Shown here piece after piece: positions 1-7,793 of a stretch of DNA of 24,116 nucleotides (positions within the stretch are counted from its first letter, which is position 1; each line of letters opens with the position of its first letter). The position numbers were made by a program, and so were the translations under genes. The DNA comes from Pelagibacteraceae bacterium (GTDB taxonomy: Bacteria > Pseudomonadota > Alphaproteobacteria > Pelagibacterales > Pelagibacteraceae). The stretch covers positions 1 to 24,116 of the forward strand of contig VTPF01000002.1 in the NCBI GenBank assembly GCA_008638025.1. The letters are read 5' to 3'. Under the pieces are notes generated by a model that saw only the letters and a program-made list of their open reading frames with translations, was not told where the DNA came from and made no database searches.

Positions 1-256
1 GGGAAACATGAACCCAGCCACTATCATTTTCAAAATCTTTTATTTTTCTCCAATTGTAATATTCATCTATTATTAAAACAGGTAACCCTTTTTTTTCATA
101 AATCCATTTTATAGGAGATGTCTGAGAAGGTGCAATTCTTACATTAACTTTGCTATTTCTAAGACTTAAATATTTAAAATTATTGTTAATAACCGAAAAG
201 GTCTCTACGTTTAAAAAAAATAGTAAGCAAAAAGATAAACAAATTATTTTTTTCAT
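1..256 (-). CDS. SH3_4-type secreted protein (partial, C-terminus outside window)
   Basis: Reading the minus strand from an ATG at 254-256 gives 85 open codons that run off the left edge. Residues 1-21 look like a signal peptide (MKKII, then a Leu/Phe/Cys-rich core), so the product is probably exported. The rest matches the bacterial SH3 fold of the SH3_4 (former DUF1058) family common in Alphaproteobacteria: VNVRIAPSQTSPIKW, then KKGLPVLIIDEYYNWRKI, then a Gly-Trp-Val-His near residue 83. Such domains are thought to bind cell-wall or protein ligands; the exact role is unknown. The start lies 2 nt after the stop of the E1-like gene, so it is probably the last visible gene of the ubiE-led operon. 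Family assignment is fairly firm; function is not. Confidence 0.75.
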   Translation of the reverse strand, partial: MKKIICLSFCLLFFLNVETFSVINNNFKYLSLRNSKVNVRIAPSQTSPIKWIYEKKGLPVLIIDEYYNWRKIKDFENDSGWVHVS

Positions 257-258
257 AA

Positions 259-1008
259 CTATTTATGATTTTTGCAATTATTTTTTAAATCAATTAATCT
301 AAAAATTGTCTTTTCTAAATCTAATATTAATATTTTTCCGCACAAAGAATAAGGAAAAGACAAGATTTCTTTAATAGCTTCATTTGCCATTAATGTACCA
401 ATAGTGCCAGCAACCGTTCCAATAATTCCTTCAGCTTGGCAATCTGCATGTTCATTTTCTGGAGCTTTTGGCATGAAGCATCTTAAGCATGGTGAATTTA
501 ATTTTTTATTTTTAAAGTTAAAAACAAATAATTGACCAACAAAACGACTAATAGCTCCCAAAATTAAAATTTTTTTATTTTTTTTACAGTAATCATTAAT
601 CTCTAATTTGCTTTTAAAATTATCAGTTCCATCAAGAACAATATCATAAGGTTTTGCTATTGACTTAATATTAGATTTTGTAATTTTTTTTTTATAAATT
701 TTTACTTTTATTTTTGGATTAACCTGGAGAATTTTTTTCTTAGAAATGTCAACTTTATATTTCCCCACATCTTTTTTGTCATATAAAATTTGTCTATGTA
801 GGTTAGACAGAGATATTTTATCAGAATCTACTATAGCTATATTTTCTATTCCAGATCTTGCCAAGTAGGTTAATGCTGGCGTTCCCAAGCCTCCGGCTCC
901 AATAATTAAAATTTTACTATCAATAATTTTTTTTTGACCTTCGATACTAATTTTTTTTAAATTTATTTGACCTGAGTACCTTTGAATTTGATCTTTATTT
1001 ATAAGCAT
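259..1008 (-). CDS. MoeB/ThiF/HesA-family sulfur-carrier adenylyltransferase
   Basis: This is an E1-like enzyme of 249 residues. Family members adenylate the C-terminal glycine of a ubiquitin-like sulfur carrier (MoaD or ThiS) with ATP. Visible motifs are the nucleotide loop GAGGLG (about 38-43), the SNLHRQ segment (about 67-72), DGTDNF (about 126-131), a zinc CxxC (CLRC) and a following conserved Cys in DCQAEGIIG. The second zinc pair, normally CxxC near the C-terminus, appears here as C245-x2-H248. ThiF and MoeB cannot be separated without knowing which carriers the genome encodes, and no rhodanese domain is present. The ATG overlaps the dut stop by one base (TAATG), so it is translationally coupled within the ubiE-coaBC-dut operon. 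Confidence 0.88.
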   Translation of the reverse strand: MLINKDQIQRYSGQINLKKISIEGQKKIIDSKILIIGAGGLGTPALTYLARSGIENIAIVDSDKISLSNLHRQILYDKKDVGKYKVDISKKKILQVNPKIKVKIYKKKITKSNIKSIAKPYDIVLDGTDNFKSKLEINDYCKKNKKILILGAISRFVGQLFVFNFKNKKLNSPCLRCFMPKAPENEHADCQAEGIIGTVAGTIGTLMANEAIKEILSFPYSLCGKILILDLEKTIFRLIDLKNNCKNHK

Positions 1009-1445
1009 TATTGACCCGTAGATCCAAAACCGCCCGTTCCTCTTATGGTATTTGGAAGTTCATTCGTTTCTATAAGCTTTGCCTTAATTATTGGGCAAAT
1101 TATCATTTGAGCAATCCTCTGAAATTTTTTAATAATAAAATTTTCTTGTCCAAGGTTAATTAACAAAACTTTTATCTCTCCACGGTAGTCAGCATCTATT
1201 GTTCCTGGGGTATTTACTACTGAAATTCCATTTTTGTAAGCAAGACCTGAGCGTGGTCTGATTTGTATTTCAAGGTTATTTGGTAATGCCACACTTATAC
1301 CCGTTGGTATTAATTTTCTTTCGCCTGGTTTTAATGTGATTTCAGAATCTATAAACGCTTCCAAGTCAAGTCCGGAAGATCCATTAGTTTCATATTTTGG
1401 CAAATTGACTTCTTTAAATAATTTTTTAACTAATATTTCTGACAT
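1008..1445 (-). CDS. dut: Deoxyuridine 5'-triphosphate nucleotidohydrolase (dUTPase)
   Basis: The enzyme hydrolyses dUTP to dUMP and pyrophosphate, keeping uracil out of DNA and supplying dUMP for thymidylate synthesis. At 145 residues it has the usual length of the homotrimeric dUTPase family. All five motifs are visible in order: GSSGLDLEA (about 22-30), RPRSGLA (about 63-69), the catalytic Asp in GTIDADYRGEI (about 81-91), RIAQMII, and the C-terminal RGTGGFGSTG that closes over the substrate. The start overlaps the end of coaBC by 20 nt, and the stop overlaps the next start by one base. dut following coaBC is a widely conserved bacterial pairing. Confidence 0.97.
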   Translation of the reverse strand: MSEILVKKLFKEVNLPKYETNGSSGLDLEAFIDSEITLKPGERKLIPTGISVALPNNLEIQIRPRSGLAYKNGISVVNTPGTIDADYRGEIKVLLINLGQENFIIKKFQRIAQMIICPIIKAKLIETNELPNTIRGTGGFGSTGQ

Positions 1446-2655
1446 TTTTATTTTCTGTAGAGTTTATAATTCTATTTACTATTTCACTAGCTATTTCAGT
1501 TTTTGAAACTTTAGAAATTTTTTCAATTTTTTGATTTTTATAAATTATTGTAACTTCATTATTATCTGAATTAAATCCAATGGATTTGTCCGATACATCA
1601 TTTGCTACAATCCAGTCGCATCTTTTTTTGTTAAGTTTTTTTAAAGCATTTTCTAATACATTTTCAGTCTCTGCAGCAAATCCAATTACTAGACCTGGTC
1701 TATTTTTGTTATGATTAGAAAGATATTCCAAAACATCTATATTTTTGTTTAATTTTAAATTGTACTCAAATAGTTCATCTTTTTTTATTTTCTCATTTTT
1801 ATATTCAGGGTTGAAATCTACAATGGCAGCAGCACACACGGCTATATCAACCGGTAATAAATTTTGACAAGCATTTAGCATTTGCTGAGCAGTTGTTACT
1901 TTTATTACATTTAATTCATCAGGATAATTTATATTAGTTGGTCCAGTAACAAGGGTGGTATCAAAACCAACTTCAAGAAGTTTTTTAGCTATCTCAAATC
2001 CTTGTTTTCCAGATGATTCATTTGATAAATAACGAACTGGATCCAGGTATTCTCTTGTAGGACCAGCTGTTACTAGAGCCTTTTGTTTACTAAATTTTTT
2101 ATTTTTTTTAATAAAATAATGTTCAAGTGTATTTTCTATTTCATTAATCGAGGACATTTTGCCTTCGCCTATTTCACCACAGGCAAGCTCCCCAGAAATA
2201 GGACCGATAAATTTATAGTTAAAATTAATTAATTTTTTTATATTTTCTTGCGTTGCTGGATTGTTCCACATCTCTACATTCATAGCTGGAACTAGAAAAA
2301 TATCTTTATTAGCAGCAGAAATCACAGTTGAAATAAAATCATCAGCAGACCCGCTTGCTAATCTAGACAATAAATTTGCAGTTGTGGGTGCAATTAAAAT
2401 AATATCACTCCATCGCGAAAGAGCTATATGATCCATTTCTAGTTCATTGCTAATATCAAACTTATTATCGTAAACTTTATTTTGGGATAGTGAGGCTATT
2501 GATAGGCTTGTAACAAATTCTTTTGCAGAGTCTGTTAAAATTGTTTTTATTTCACAATTTTTTTTTTTTAAATTTCTAATTAGATCTAATATTTTGTAGG
2601 CAGCTATACCACCAGAAATAATAAGTAGAATTTTTTTATTATGCAAATTTTCCAT
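1426..2655 (-). CDS. coaBC: Bifunctional phosphopantothenoylcysteine decarboxylase / phosphopantothenate-cysteine ligase
   Basis: This fusion enzyme makes 4'-phosphopantothenoylcysteine (CoaB, nucleotide-dependent) and decarboxylates it to 4'-phosphopantetheine (CoaC, FMN-dependent) in coenzyme A synthesis. The N-terminal flavoprotein half shows the SGGIAAYK loop (about 14-21), the catalytic His at H76 (DHIALS), PAMN at 123-126, and the flap cysteine C159 in ELACGEIGEGKM. The CoaB half starts near residue 192 with ALVTAGPTREYLDPVR and carries the SNESSGKQG nucleotide loop (211-219) and a later Lys-Lys after AAIVDFNP. At 409 residues it has the usual full length. The end overlaps dut by 20 nt; upstream, 5 nt separate it from ubiB. 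Confidence 0.97.
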   Translation of the reverse strand: MENLHNKKILLIISGGIAAYKILDLIRNLKKKNCEIKTILTDSAKEFVTSLSIASLSQNKVYDNKFDISNELEMDHIALSRWSDIILIAPTTANLLSRLASGSADDFISTVISAANKDIFLVPAMNVEMWNNPATQENIKKLINFNYKFIGPISGELACGEIGEGKMSSINEIENTLEHYFIKKNKKFSKQKALVTAGPTREYLDPVRYLSNESSGKQGFEIAKKLLEVGFDTTLVTGPTNINYPDELNVIKVTTAQQMLNACQNLLPVDIAVCAAAIVDFNPEYKNEKIKKDELFEYNLKLNKNIDVLEYLSNHNKNRPGLVIGFAAETENVLENALKKLNKKRCDWIVANDVSDKSIGFNSDNNEVTIIYKNQKIEKISKVSKTEIASEIVNRIINSTENKNVRNIS

Positions 2656-2660
2656 AAATA

Positions 2661-4229
2661 TTATTTGAATATCAATAAAGCAATTACTGTAATAACTAAA
2701 AATTTAATAATAAATGAGTTTTTTTCATCCCTAAGTTTATTTTTTTCTATTTCTAAATTTTTTGCTATAGCTGGATTGGATTCAATAGAGGCTGATTTTG
2801 CTACAAAAAGTTCCAAAGCTTTTGTGGCTTTATCCATTAGATGAGGAATTTCAGGAAGTCTTTCTATTACCTCTCCTGTAGTATTAATGGCTTGTTCAAT
2901 TTTAACCTTTGGACTCATTTCTCTGGTCAGCCAACCTTCTAGAATAGGCTTGGAAATATTCCATATATTTGCGTCCTCATCAAGAGATCTTGCGACTCCT
3001 TCCACAACAACCATATTTTTTTGTAATAGAAGTAGCTGAGGTTGTGTTGTCATATTAAATTTTTCGGTAATTTCAAAAAGTTGAGCCAATAATTTTCCTG
3101 CAGATATATTTTTAATTGATTGTCCAAAAATTGGCTCACCAATAGATCGAAGTGCTTGTGAAAAAGACTCTTTTGACTCACTACTTGGAACTAAACCAGC
3201 TTTAAAATGAACATCGGCTACTTTCTCGTAGTCTCTCTGAATAAATCCATAAAGAATATCTGCTAAATATTTTCTATTATCTTTGTCTAATCTTCCCATA
3301 ATACCAAAATCAACAGGTATTATGTTTCCACTGAGATCCACAAATAAATTGCCCTGATGCATATCCCCATGAAAAAAACCATCACCAACTGCTTGTCTTA
3401 AAAAATTTTGAATTACTGATTTTGCTAGTTCTTTCTTGTCAATTTTAGCATGATTAATTTTTTCAATATCTCTAATAGGTATACCTTCTACTTTTTCCAT
3501 TGTTAAAACTTTCTTACTGGTAAAATCCCAGTAAATAGAAGGTACTTTAAAGAAAGGATCGTTCTCAGTATTGTTTTTTAATTCATTTGCTGCAGCAGCT
3601 TCAAATCTCAAATCCATTTCTATGCTTGTTATTTCTTTTAATAAATGAATTACCTCTACCAATTTAAGTCTTCTAGTTTTGGGTAAAAACATCTCTATAA
3701 AATAAGCAAGTAGCATTAGAGCATCCAGCTCTTCATTGAATATTTTTTCAATGTTCGGACGAAGAATCTTAATTGCAACTTCTTTTTCATTATCTTGTAT
3801 GTTTGCAAAATGTACCTGAGCTATAGATGCGGCAGCGATTGGTTCTGATATATAAGTAATTTTTTTATAATTTTCTTCCCCGAGTTCATTTCTCAAGCTT
3901 TCTTTTGCTTGCGCCAAACTAAATGCCGGCATTCTATCTTGAAGTTTTTGAAAGTCGGATGCCAATATTTCTCCGACTATGTCTGGTCTTGTTCCTAAAA
4001 ATTGTCCCAGTTTAATAAATGTAGGACCTAATTTTTTAATTGCATTAGCAAATTTTTCATTAGAGGGAATAGTATCGTCTGAACTTTTAGAATTAATTTT
4101 TAGACCAAGAACTTTAAAAAAAATTTTTATAAATAAAGGAGGACTGTAAATTTCCTCAATATAGCTAAGAGCATCAGATTTAGCCAATGATCTTCCAATT
4201 TTAAACAGAGTATATAATTTTTTAATCAT
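2661..4229 (-). CDS. ubiB: UbiB, ABC1/ADCK-family atypical kinase for ubiquinone biosynthesis
   Basis: UbiB is a membrane-associated atypical kinase/ATPase that supports ubiquinone synthesis, probably by making lipid precursors available to the Ubi enzymes. The family hallmarks are present: the KxGQ motif at 73-76 (KLGQ), the Ala-rich loop replacing the glycine loop (IAAASIAQVH, 131-140), the ATP-binding Lys K154 (VAIKI), catalytic HGD-x4-N (D289, N294) and the DFG triad (D307). The C-terminus is a hydrophobic stretch (about 504-521), consistent with membrane anchoring. It directly abuts ubiE (TAA then ATG) and is followed 5 nt later by coaBC. The length (522) is normal. Confidence 0.96.
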   Translation of the reverse strand: MIKKLYTLFKIGRSLAKSDALSYIEEIYSPPLFIKIFFKVLGLKINSKSSDDTIPSNEKFANAIKKLGPTFIKLGQFLGTRPDIVGEILASDFQKLQDRMPAFSLAQAKESLRNELGEENYKKITYISEPIAAASIAQVHFANIQDNEKEVAIKILRPNIEKIFNEELDALMLLAYFIEMFLPKTRRLKLVEVIHLLKEITSIEMDLRFEAAAANELKNNTENDPFFKVPSIYWDFTSKKVLTMEKVEGIPIRDIEKINHAKIDKKELAKSVIQNFLRQAVGDGFFHGDMHQGNLFVDLSGNIIPVDFGIMGRLDKDNRKYLADILYGFIQRDYEKVADVHFKAGLVPSSESKESFSQALRSIGEPIFGQSIKNISAGKLLAQLFEITEKFNMTTQPQLLLLQKNMVVVEGVARSLDEDANIWNISKPILEGWLTREMSPKVKIEQAINTTGEVIERLPEIPHLMDKATKALELFVAKSASIESNPAIAKNLEIEKNKLRDEKNSFIIKFLVITVIALLIFK

Positions 4230-4928
4230 TTATATTTTCCAGGCAGTATGAATAGAAACTACACCTGCCATTAAATTTATATAATTTACATTTTTAAATT
4301 TTGATTTTTCTAACATGTTTTTGAACTCATCTTGAGTATAAAATTTTTCTATACTACTTGTTAAGTATTCGTAAGGTTTTCGGTCACCTACTATGATTTC
4401 TCCAATTGTGGGAATGGTATTCGAATAAATTTTGTAAAGTTCTTTTAATATAGGCCTATTAATTTTAAAAAATTCTAAACAAATAAATTTTCCACCCTTT
4501 TTAGTTATACGAAAAGCCTCCTCCAGCGCTTTTTGAGTGTCATAAGCATTTCTAATTCCAAAACTAATTGCATAAGTATCAACCAAATTATCTTTAAGTG
4601 GAATATTTTCTGCACTAGCACAGATTTCAACTATTTTTTCGTTTTTTTTAAAATTATTACTTCCCTTTTTTAACATCAAATAATTTGGATCCATACGCAG
4701 GATATTTTGATTAGAATATTTATTAGAAATTAATTTAGAAATATCACCTGTACCAGAGGCCATATCAATTATAATTTCACTTGGTTTTGGATTTATAATT
4801 TTAATAAATTCTTTTTTCCACAACCTGTGAGATCCAAGTGACATGATGTCATTCATAAAGTCATACTTATCATGAACTTTATCAAAAACTTTTTTTACTA
4901 TTTTTTTTTTTAATTTGGTAGTTTTCAT
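4230..4928 (-). CDS. ubiE: Demethylubiquinone/demethylmenaquinone C-methyltransferase UbiE
   Basis: UbiE is a soluble class I SAM methyltransferase that performs the C-methylation in ubiquinone (and, where present, menaquinone) synthesis. The SAM motif I is IIDMASGTGDIS (about 53-64). It is followed by the UbiE-specific signatures FGIRNAYD and GEIIVGDRKPYEYL, and by the N-terminal KVFDKVHDKYDFMND stretch typical of the family. Its length (232) is slightly short but complete. It heads the minus-strand operon and abuts ubiB without a gap, giving a two-gene ubiquinone module. The 50-nt gap to the divergent mutM must hold the promoters of both genes; I could not assign boxes there with confidence. 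Confidence 0.96.
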   Translation of the reverse strand: MKTTKLKKKIVKKVFDKVHDKYDFMNDIMSLGSHRLWKKEFIKIINPKPSEIIIDMASGTGDISKLISNKYSNQNILRMDPNYLMLKKGSNNFKKNEKIVEICASAENIPLKDNLVDTYAISFGIRNAYDTQKALEEAFRITKKGGKFICLEFFKINRPILKELYKIYSNTIPTIGEIIVGDRKPYEYLTSSIEKFYTQDEFKNMLEKSKFKNVNYINLMAGVVSIHTAWKI

Positions 4929-4978
4929 TTTAATATGTACAAATACAAAAAATTGATATTTTTTAATAGTCTATCCTT

Positions 4979-5848
4979 ATGCCTGAATTACCTGAAGTAG
5001 AAATAACAAGGAAAACACTTCAGAAATATATAGAAAATGAATATATCCTAGATATTAAGATTAATAACCGCAATTTAAGATATAAAATAGATAAAAATTT
5101 TCGTAAGAATTTAAAAGGAAAAAAAATTGTCAAAATATCTAGACGTTCTAAATATTTAATATTTCATTTGTCAGATGGAAATTTTTTTCTAATTCATCTG
5201 GGAATGTCAGGCCGAATTTTAGTTGACCAAAGTAAAAATAAAGATTTAGTATTAGATACTAGTTTTTATCCAAGCGCTCCTCCACTTGTAAAGCATAACC
5301 ATGTTTTTTTTTATTTTAAAAAAAGTAATGTTATTTATAATGATACGAGAAGATTTGGTTTTATCAAATTTTATAAAGCAAAAGAATTTATAAACTCTAG
5401 CCACCTAAAGAACCTTGGAGTAGAGCCTTTATCTAAAAATTTTACTACTACTTTTGTTAAAAAAAAAATTTTTCAATTTAACAAACCAATTAAAAATATT
5501 TTAATGGATCAAACTTTTATATGTGGTTTGGGAAATATTTATGTCAATGAAGTTCTTTTCTTATCCAAGATCCACCCATTAAGAAATTCAAAATCATTAA
5601 ATAATTTAGAAATTAAGCAACTAGTTTTTTTTATAAAAAAAATTTTAGTAAAATCTATTAGCTTGGGAGGGTCTACTATAAAAGATTTTCACAACTCCGA
5701 AGGGAAAAGTGGTTTTTTTCAAGATACTTTTAAAGTTTATGCCAAAGAAGGAAGCGCTTGTTCAAAAAAAAATTGCAGAGGAATAATAAAAAAAATAGTC
5801 TTAAGTAGTAGGGCTAGCTTTTTTTGCGATAGGTGCCAAAAAGAATAA
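4979..5848 (+). CDS. mutM: Formamidopyrimidine-DNA glycosylase (Fpg)
   Basis: This bifunctional base-excision repair enzyme removes oxidised purines such as 8-oxoguanine and cleaves the abasic strand by beta/delta elimination. The N-terminus MPELPEVE supplies the catalytic proline and glutamate after Met removal. K58 (RRSKYL) matches the conserved Lys57, and HLGMSGR follows. The helix-two-turn-helix is around LMDQTFICGLGNIYVNE. A C-terminal zinc finger is intact as C261-x4-C266-x16-C283-x2-C286; the four-residue first spacing also occurs in alphaproteobacterial homologues, as far as I recall. Length (289) is normal. It is the first plus-strand gene after the orientation switch and lies 50 nt from rpsT. 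Confidence 0.96.
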   Translation: MPELPEVEITRKTLQKYIENEYILDIKINNRNLRYKIDKNFRKNLKGKKIVKISRRSKYLIFHLSDGNFFLIHLGMSGRILVDQSKNKDLVLDTSFYPSAPPLVKHNHVFFYFKKSNVIYNDTRRFGFIKFYKAKEFINSSHLKNLGVEPLSKNFTTTFVKKKIFQFNKPIKNILMDQTFICGLGNIYVNEVLFLSKIHPLRNSKSLNNLEIKQLVFFIKKILVKSISLGGSTIKDFHNSEGKSGFFQDTFKVYAKEGSACSKKNCRGIIKKIVLSSRASFFCDRCQKE

Positions 5849-5858
5849 AGAATAGTAG

Positions 5859-5887
5859 TTGACCGCTTTTATACCACAATATATAAG
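5859..5887 (+). promoter_or_regulatory. rpsT promoter (sigma70-type, near-leaderless transcript)
   Basis: TTGACC at 5859-5864 and TATAAG at 5882-5887 are separated by exactly 17 nt, a close match to the housekeeping consensus. The start codon of rpsT is at 5899, so the predicted transcription start lies only a few bases upstream and the 5' leader is minimal, with no Shine-Dalgarno sequence. The segment after the -10 (GCAACGGCG) is GC-rich for this genome, which is typical of the discriminator of stringently controlled ribosomal promoters. The stringent-control reading is inference; the boxes are seen directly. Confidence 0.7.
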
Positions 5888-5898
5888 CAACGGCGTTT

Positions 5899-6162
5899 AT
5901 GGCAAATACTAAATCGGCAAAGAAAAAAACTAAAGTTATTAAGAAAAAAACTGCTATCAATAGAGTGCGTATTGGAAAGTACAAAGGTGCAGTTAGTCAA
6001 ATGGAGGCTTTAATAAAAACTGGTGATAAAGATAAGGCAAAAAAGTTTTTTGCTTCTTTTCAGTCGCAATTAATGAAAGTTTCAAAAAAAGGCTCAATTA
6101 AAAGACAAACTGCCGCAAGAAAAATATCAAGAATATCAAAAAAAATTTCTGCGTTAAAATAA
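5899..6162 (+). CDS. rpsT: 30S ribosomal protein S20
   Basis: S20 binds 16S rRNA early in small-subunit assembly. The 87-residue product has the family start MANTKSAKK, a very basic composition (Lys/Arg throughout), and the C-terminal helix region KKGSIKRQTAARKISRISKK that matches S20. Length is typical. It stands alone between its own strong promoter and a weak AT-rich hairpin in the 233-nt gap before dnaA. The mutM-rpsT-dnaA order is a recurrent alphaproteobacterial arrangement. There is no visible Shine-Dalgarno sequence; the ATG is fixed by the strict MANT start. Confidence 0.97.
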   Translation: MANTKSAKKKTKVIKKKTAINRVRIGKYKGAVSQMEALIKTGDKDKAKKFFASFQSQLMKVSKKGSIKRQTAARKISRISKKISALK

Positions 6163-6395
6163 ACAAAGTCAAAAATTAAATTTAAATCTACATAATAGTA
6201 ATCAAGTCAGTATCTAACAATTAAAAGTTGTTTTTTTATTTTATTAATATTTTTTTTATCAATTAGAGGTTGATTAAAAAAAATTTTTTAAATTTTTTTA
6301 ATTTCACTTTTCAGGCGATAATTTTTTTTTTTATATATTAAATAAAATTCTTGCCTTAATATCTCAGACATATACAACAGCGTTCTCAAAAAAAT
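6163..6395. other. AT-rich rpsT-dnaA intergenic region; possible origin-proximal or regulatory DNA
   Basis: This 233-nt gap is the longest non-coding stretch in the window and is almost entirely A/T, with several A- and T-runs between about 6226 and 6340. It contains a weak inverted repeat (6251-6283) and, close to dnaA, TTGCCT (6351-6356) and TATACA (6371-6376), which are only 14 nt apart and so a poor promoter pair; TTCTTG at 6348-6353 gives a 17-nt spacing. The adjacent dnaA-dnaN-recF-gyrB cluster makes an unwinding element or origin plausible. I see no canonical 9-mer DnaA boxes, so origin function is only a hypothesis. Confidence 0.4.
6251..6289 (+). terminator. Weak inverted repeat with T-run, possible rpsT terminator
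   Basis: The core stem is ATCAA (6258-6262) and TTGAT (6270-6274) around the loop TTAGAGG. Flanking T-run (6251-6257) and A-run (6276-6283) could extend the stem with one bulge, and a T-run follows at 6284-6289. The geometry is that of an intrinsic terminator after rpsT, but the stem has almost no G/C pairs, so it may be incidental in such AT-rich DNA. Confidence 0.3.
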
Positions 6396-7793
6396 ATGAC
6401 AATTACCACAGCATTAAAAGACAGCGGAGATTTGAAAAAAAATTGGTCAGATGTTCAGCTTAAGCTTAAAGAAGCTTACGGAATGGATGTTTATAAAAGT
6501 TGGATCCAAAATGTTGAAGCTAAAGAAATTCAACATAGCTCACTTACTTTGGTTGTGAAAACTCGTTTTGTTAGAGATTGGATTGTTTCTCATTATGCAG
6601 ATAAAATTTTAGATTTTTTTCAAAAGTTAGATAATTCGGTGACTAGAATTCAATTTGAGATCCATGAAAGTTTTTATAGTGAAAAAAACAACCAAACTAA
6701 TATTGTTGATTTTGCAACTGGATCACAAGTTTTAGAATCAAAAGACACTGGGTATGCAGCAAATAGATTAGATCACAGATTAACTTTTTCTAATTTTGTA
6801 GTTGGTGAAAGCAATCAATTAGTTTTTTCAGCAGCAAAAAGAGTAACAGAAACTCTAGGTCACTATAATCCACTTTTTATTTATGGGTCGGTAGGACTTG
6901 GAAAAACACATATTTTGAATGCTATAGGTAATGAAATTAAAAAAACAGATAAAAAAATTATTTATTTGTCCGCTGAAAGATTCATGTATCAATTTGTAAA
7001 ATCTATTAAAAATAAAGATACTCAAAAATTCAAAGATGCATTCAGAAATGCAGATGTGTTAATACTGGATGATGTTCAATTTATAAGTGGCAAAGAAGTT
7101 ACACAGGAAGAATTTTTTTATACCTTTAATAGTCTTATAGAAAATCAATCCCAGGTAATTATTTCGTGTGATAGATCACCTAATGATTTAGATAGAATTC
7201 AAGATAGAATTAAATCTAGATTATCAGGAGGTTTGGTAATCGACATCCAACCACCCGACATAGCTTTAAGATTACAGATTTTGAAAAATAGGTGCAAGGC
7301 CGAAGAGACCTATTTTGGAAAAGAAGTTCTAATTAATGATGATATCTTGAGCTTTATTGCAAACGAATTTAAGTCAAGCATCAGGGATATGCTTGGTGTT
7401 TTAAATAGAATTATTGCCTCATCAAGAATTCAGAACAAAATTCCCACTTTGCAGGATGCAAGACTAATACTTAAAGATTTACTCAATAATATGCAGTCAG
7501 TTATAACAATTGAAGATATTCAAAAAATAGTAGTAAATTATTACAATTTATCTATGGCCGATTTTTTATCATCAAGACGATCAAGACATATTGCCAGACC
7601 AAGACAAATTGCTATGTATTTATCAAAAAAATTAACAACCAAATCATTACCAGATATAGGAAGAAAATTTACTGGCAGAGACCACACTACGGTAATTCAC
7701 GCGATTAAAAAAGTAGAAGAACTAATGTCCGCTGATAAGAAATTTGAATATGAGGTTCAGGATATAAGTAATAAAATTTTAAAAAGTAATTAA
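6396..7793 (+). CDS. dnaA: Chromosomal replication initiator protein DnaA
   Basis: DnaA is the AAA+ ATPase that binds origin boxes, melts the origin and loads the helicase. Domain I occupies roughly residues 12-90, followed by a short linker. The AAA+ core has Walker A GSVGLGKT (164-171) and Walker B LILDDVQF (221-228), then the RDMLGVLNR sensor-2 region. Domain IV, the DNA-binding helix-turn-helix, includes SSRRSRHIARPRQIAMYL and the signature GRDHTTVIHA. At 465 residues it is complete. The stop is followed immediately by the dnaN start (TAAATG), so the two are probably translated together. The upstream gap shares a CAACRGCGTT motif with the rpsT promoter. Confidence 0.98.
   Translation: MTITTALKDSGDLKKNWSDVQLKLKEAYGMDVYKSWIQNVEAKEIQHSSLTLVVKTRFVRDWIVSHYADKILDFFQKLDNSVTRIQFEIHESFYSEKNNQTNIVDFATGSQVLESKDTGYAANRLDHRLTFSNFVVGESNQLVFSAAKRVTETLGHYNPLFIYGSVGLGKTHILNAIGNEIKKTDKKIIYLSAERFMYQFVKSIKNKDTQKFKDAFRNADVLILDDVQFISGKEVTQEEFFYTFNSLIENQSQVIISCDRSPNDLDRIQDRIKSRLSGGLVIDIQPPDIALRLQILKNRCKAEETYFGKEVLINDDILSFIANEFKSSIRDMLGVLNRIIASSRIQNKIPTLQDARLILKDLLNNMQSVITIEDIQKIVVNYYNLSMADFLSSRRSRHIARPRQIAMYLSKKLTTKSLPDIGRKFTGRDHTTVIHAIKKVEELMSADKKFEYEVQDISNKILKSN

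Noticed and set aside
2641..2844. Plus-strand reading frame opposite the ubiB C-terminus
   Set aside because: It lies antisense to a complete, motif-rich ubiB and its product shows no recognisable family; a shadow frame.
4929..4978. Promoter boxes in the ubiE-mutM divergent gap
   Set aside because: TTGATA at 4953-4958 exists, but the matching -10 would fall on the mutM start codon; nothing convincing on either strand.
6284..6302. Two TTAA tetramers resembling a CtrA site
   Set aside because: The spacing is 6 rather than 7 nt, and TTAA is expected by chance in such AT-rich DNA.
6163..6395. DnaA boxes in the rpsT-dnaA gap
   Set aside because: No 9-mer close to TTATCCACA was found on either strand; the nearest resemblance (TTTATCAAT) is too weak to report.
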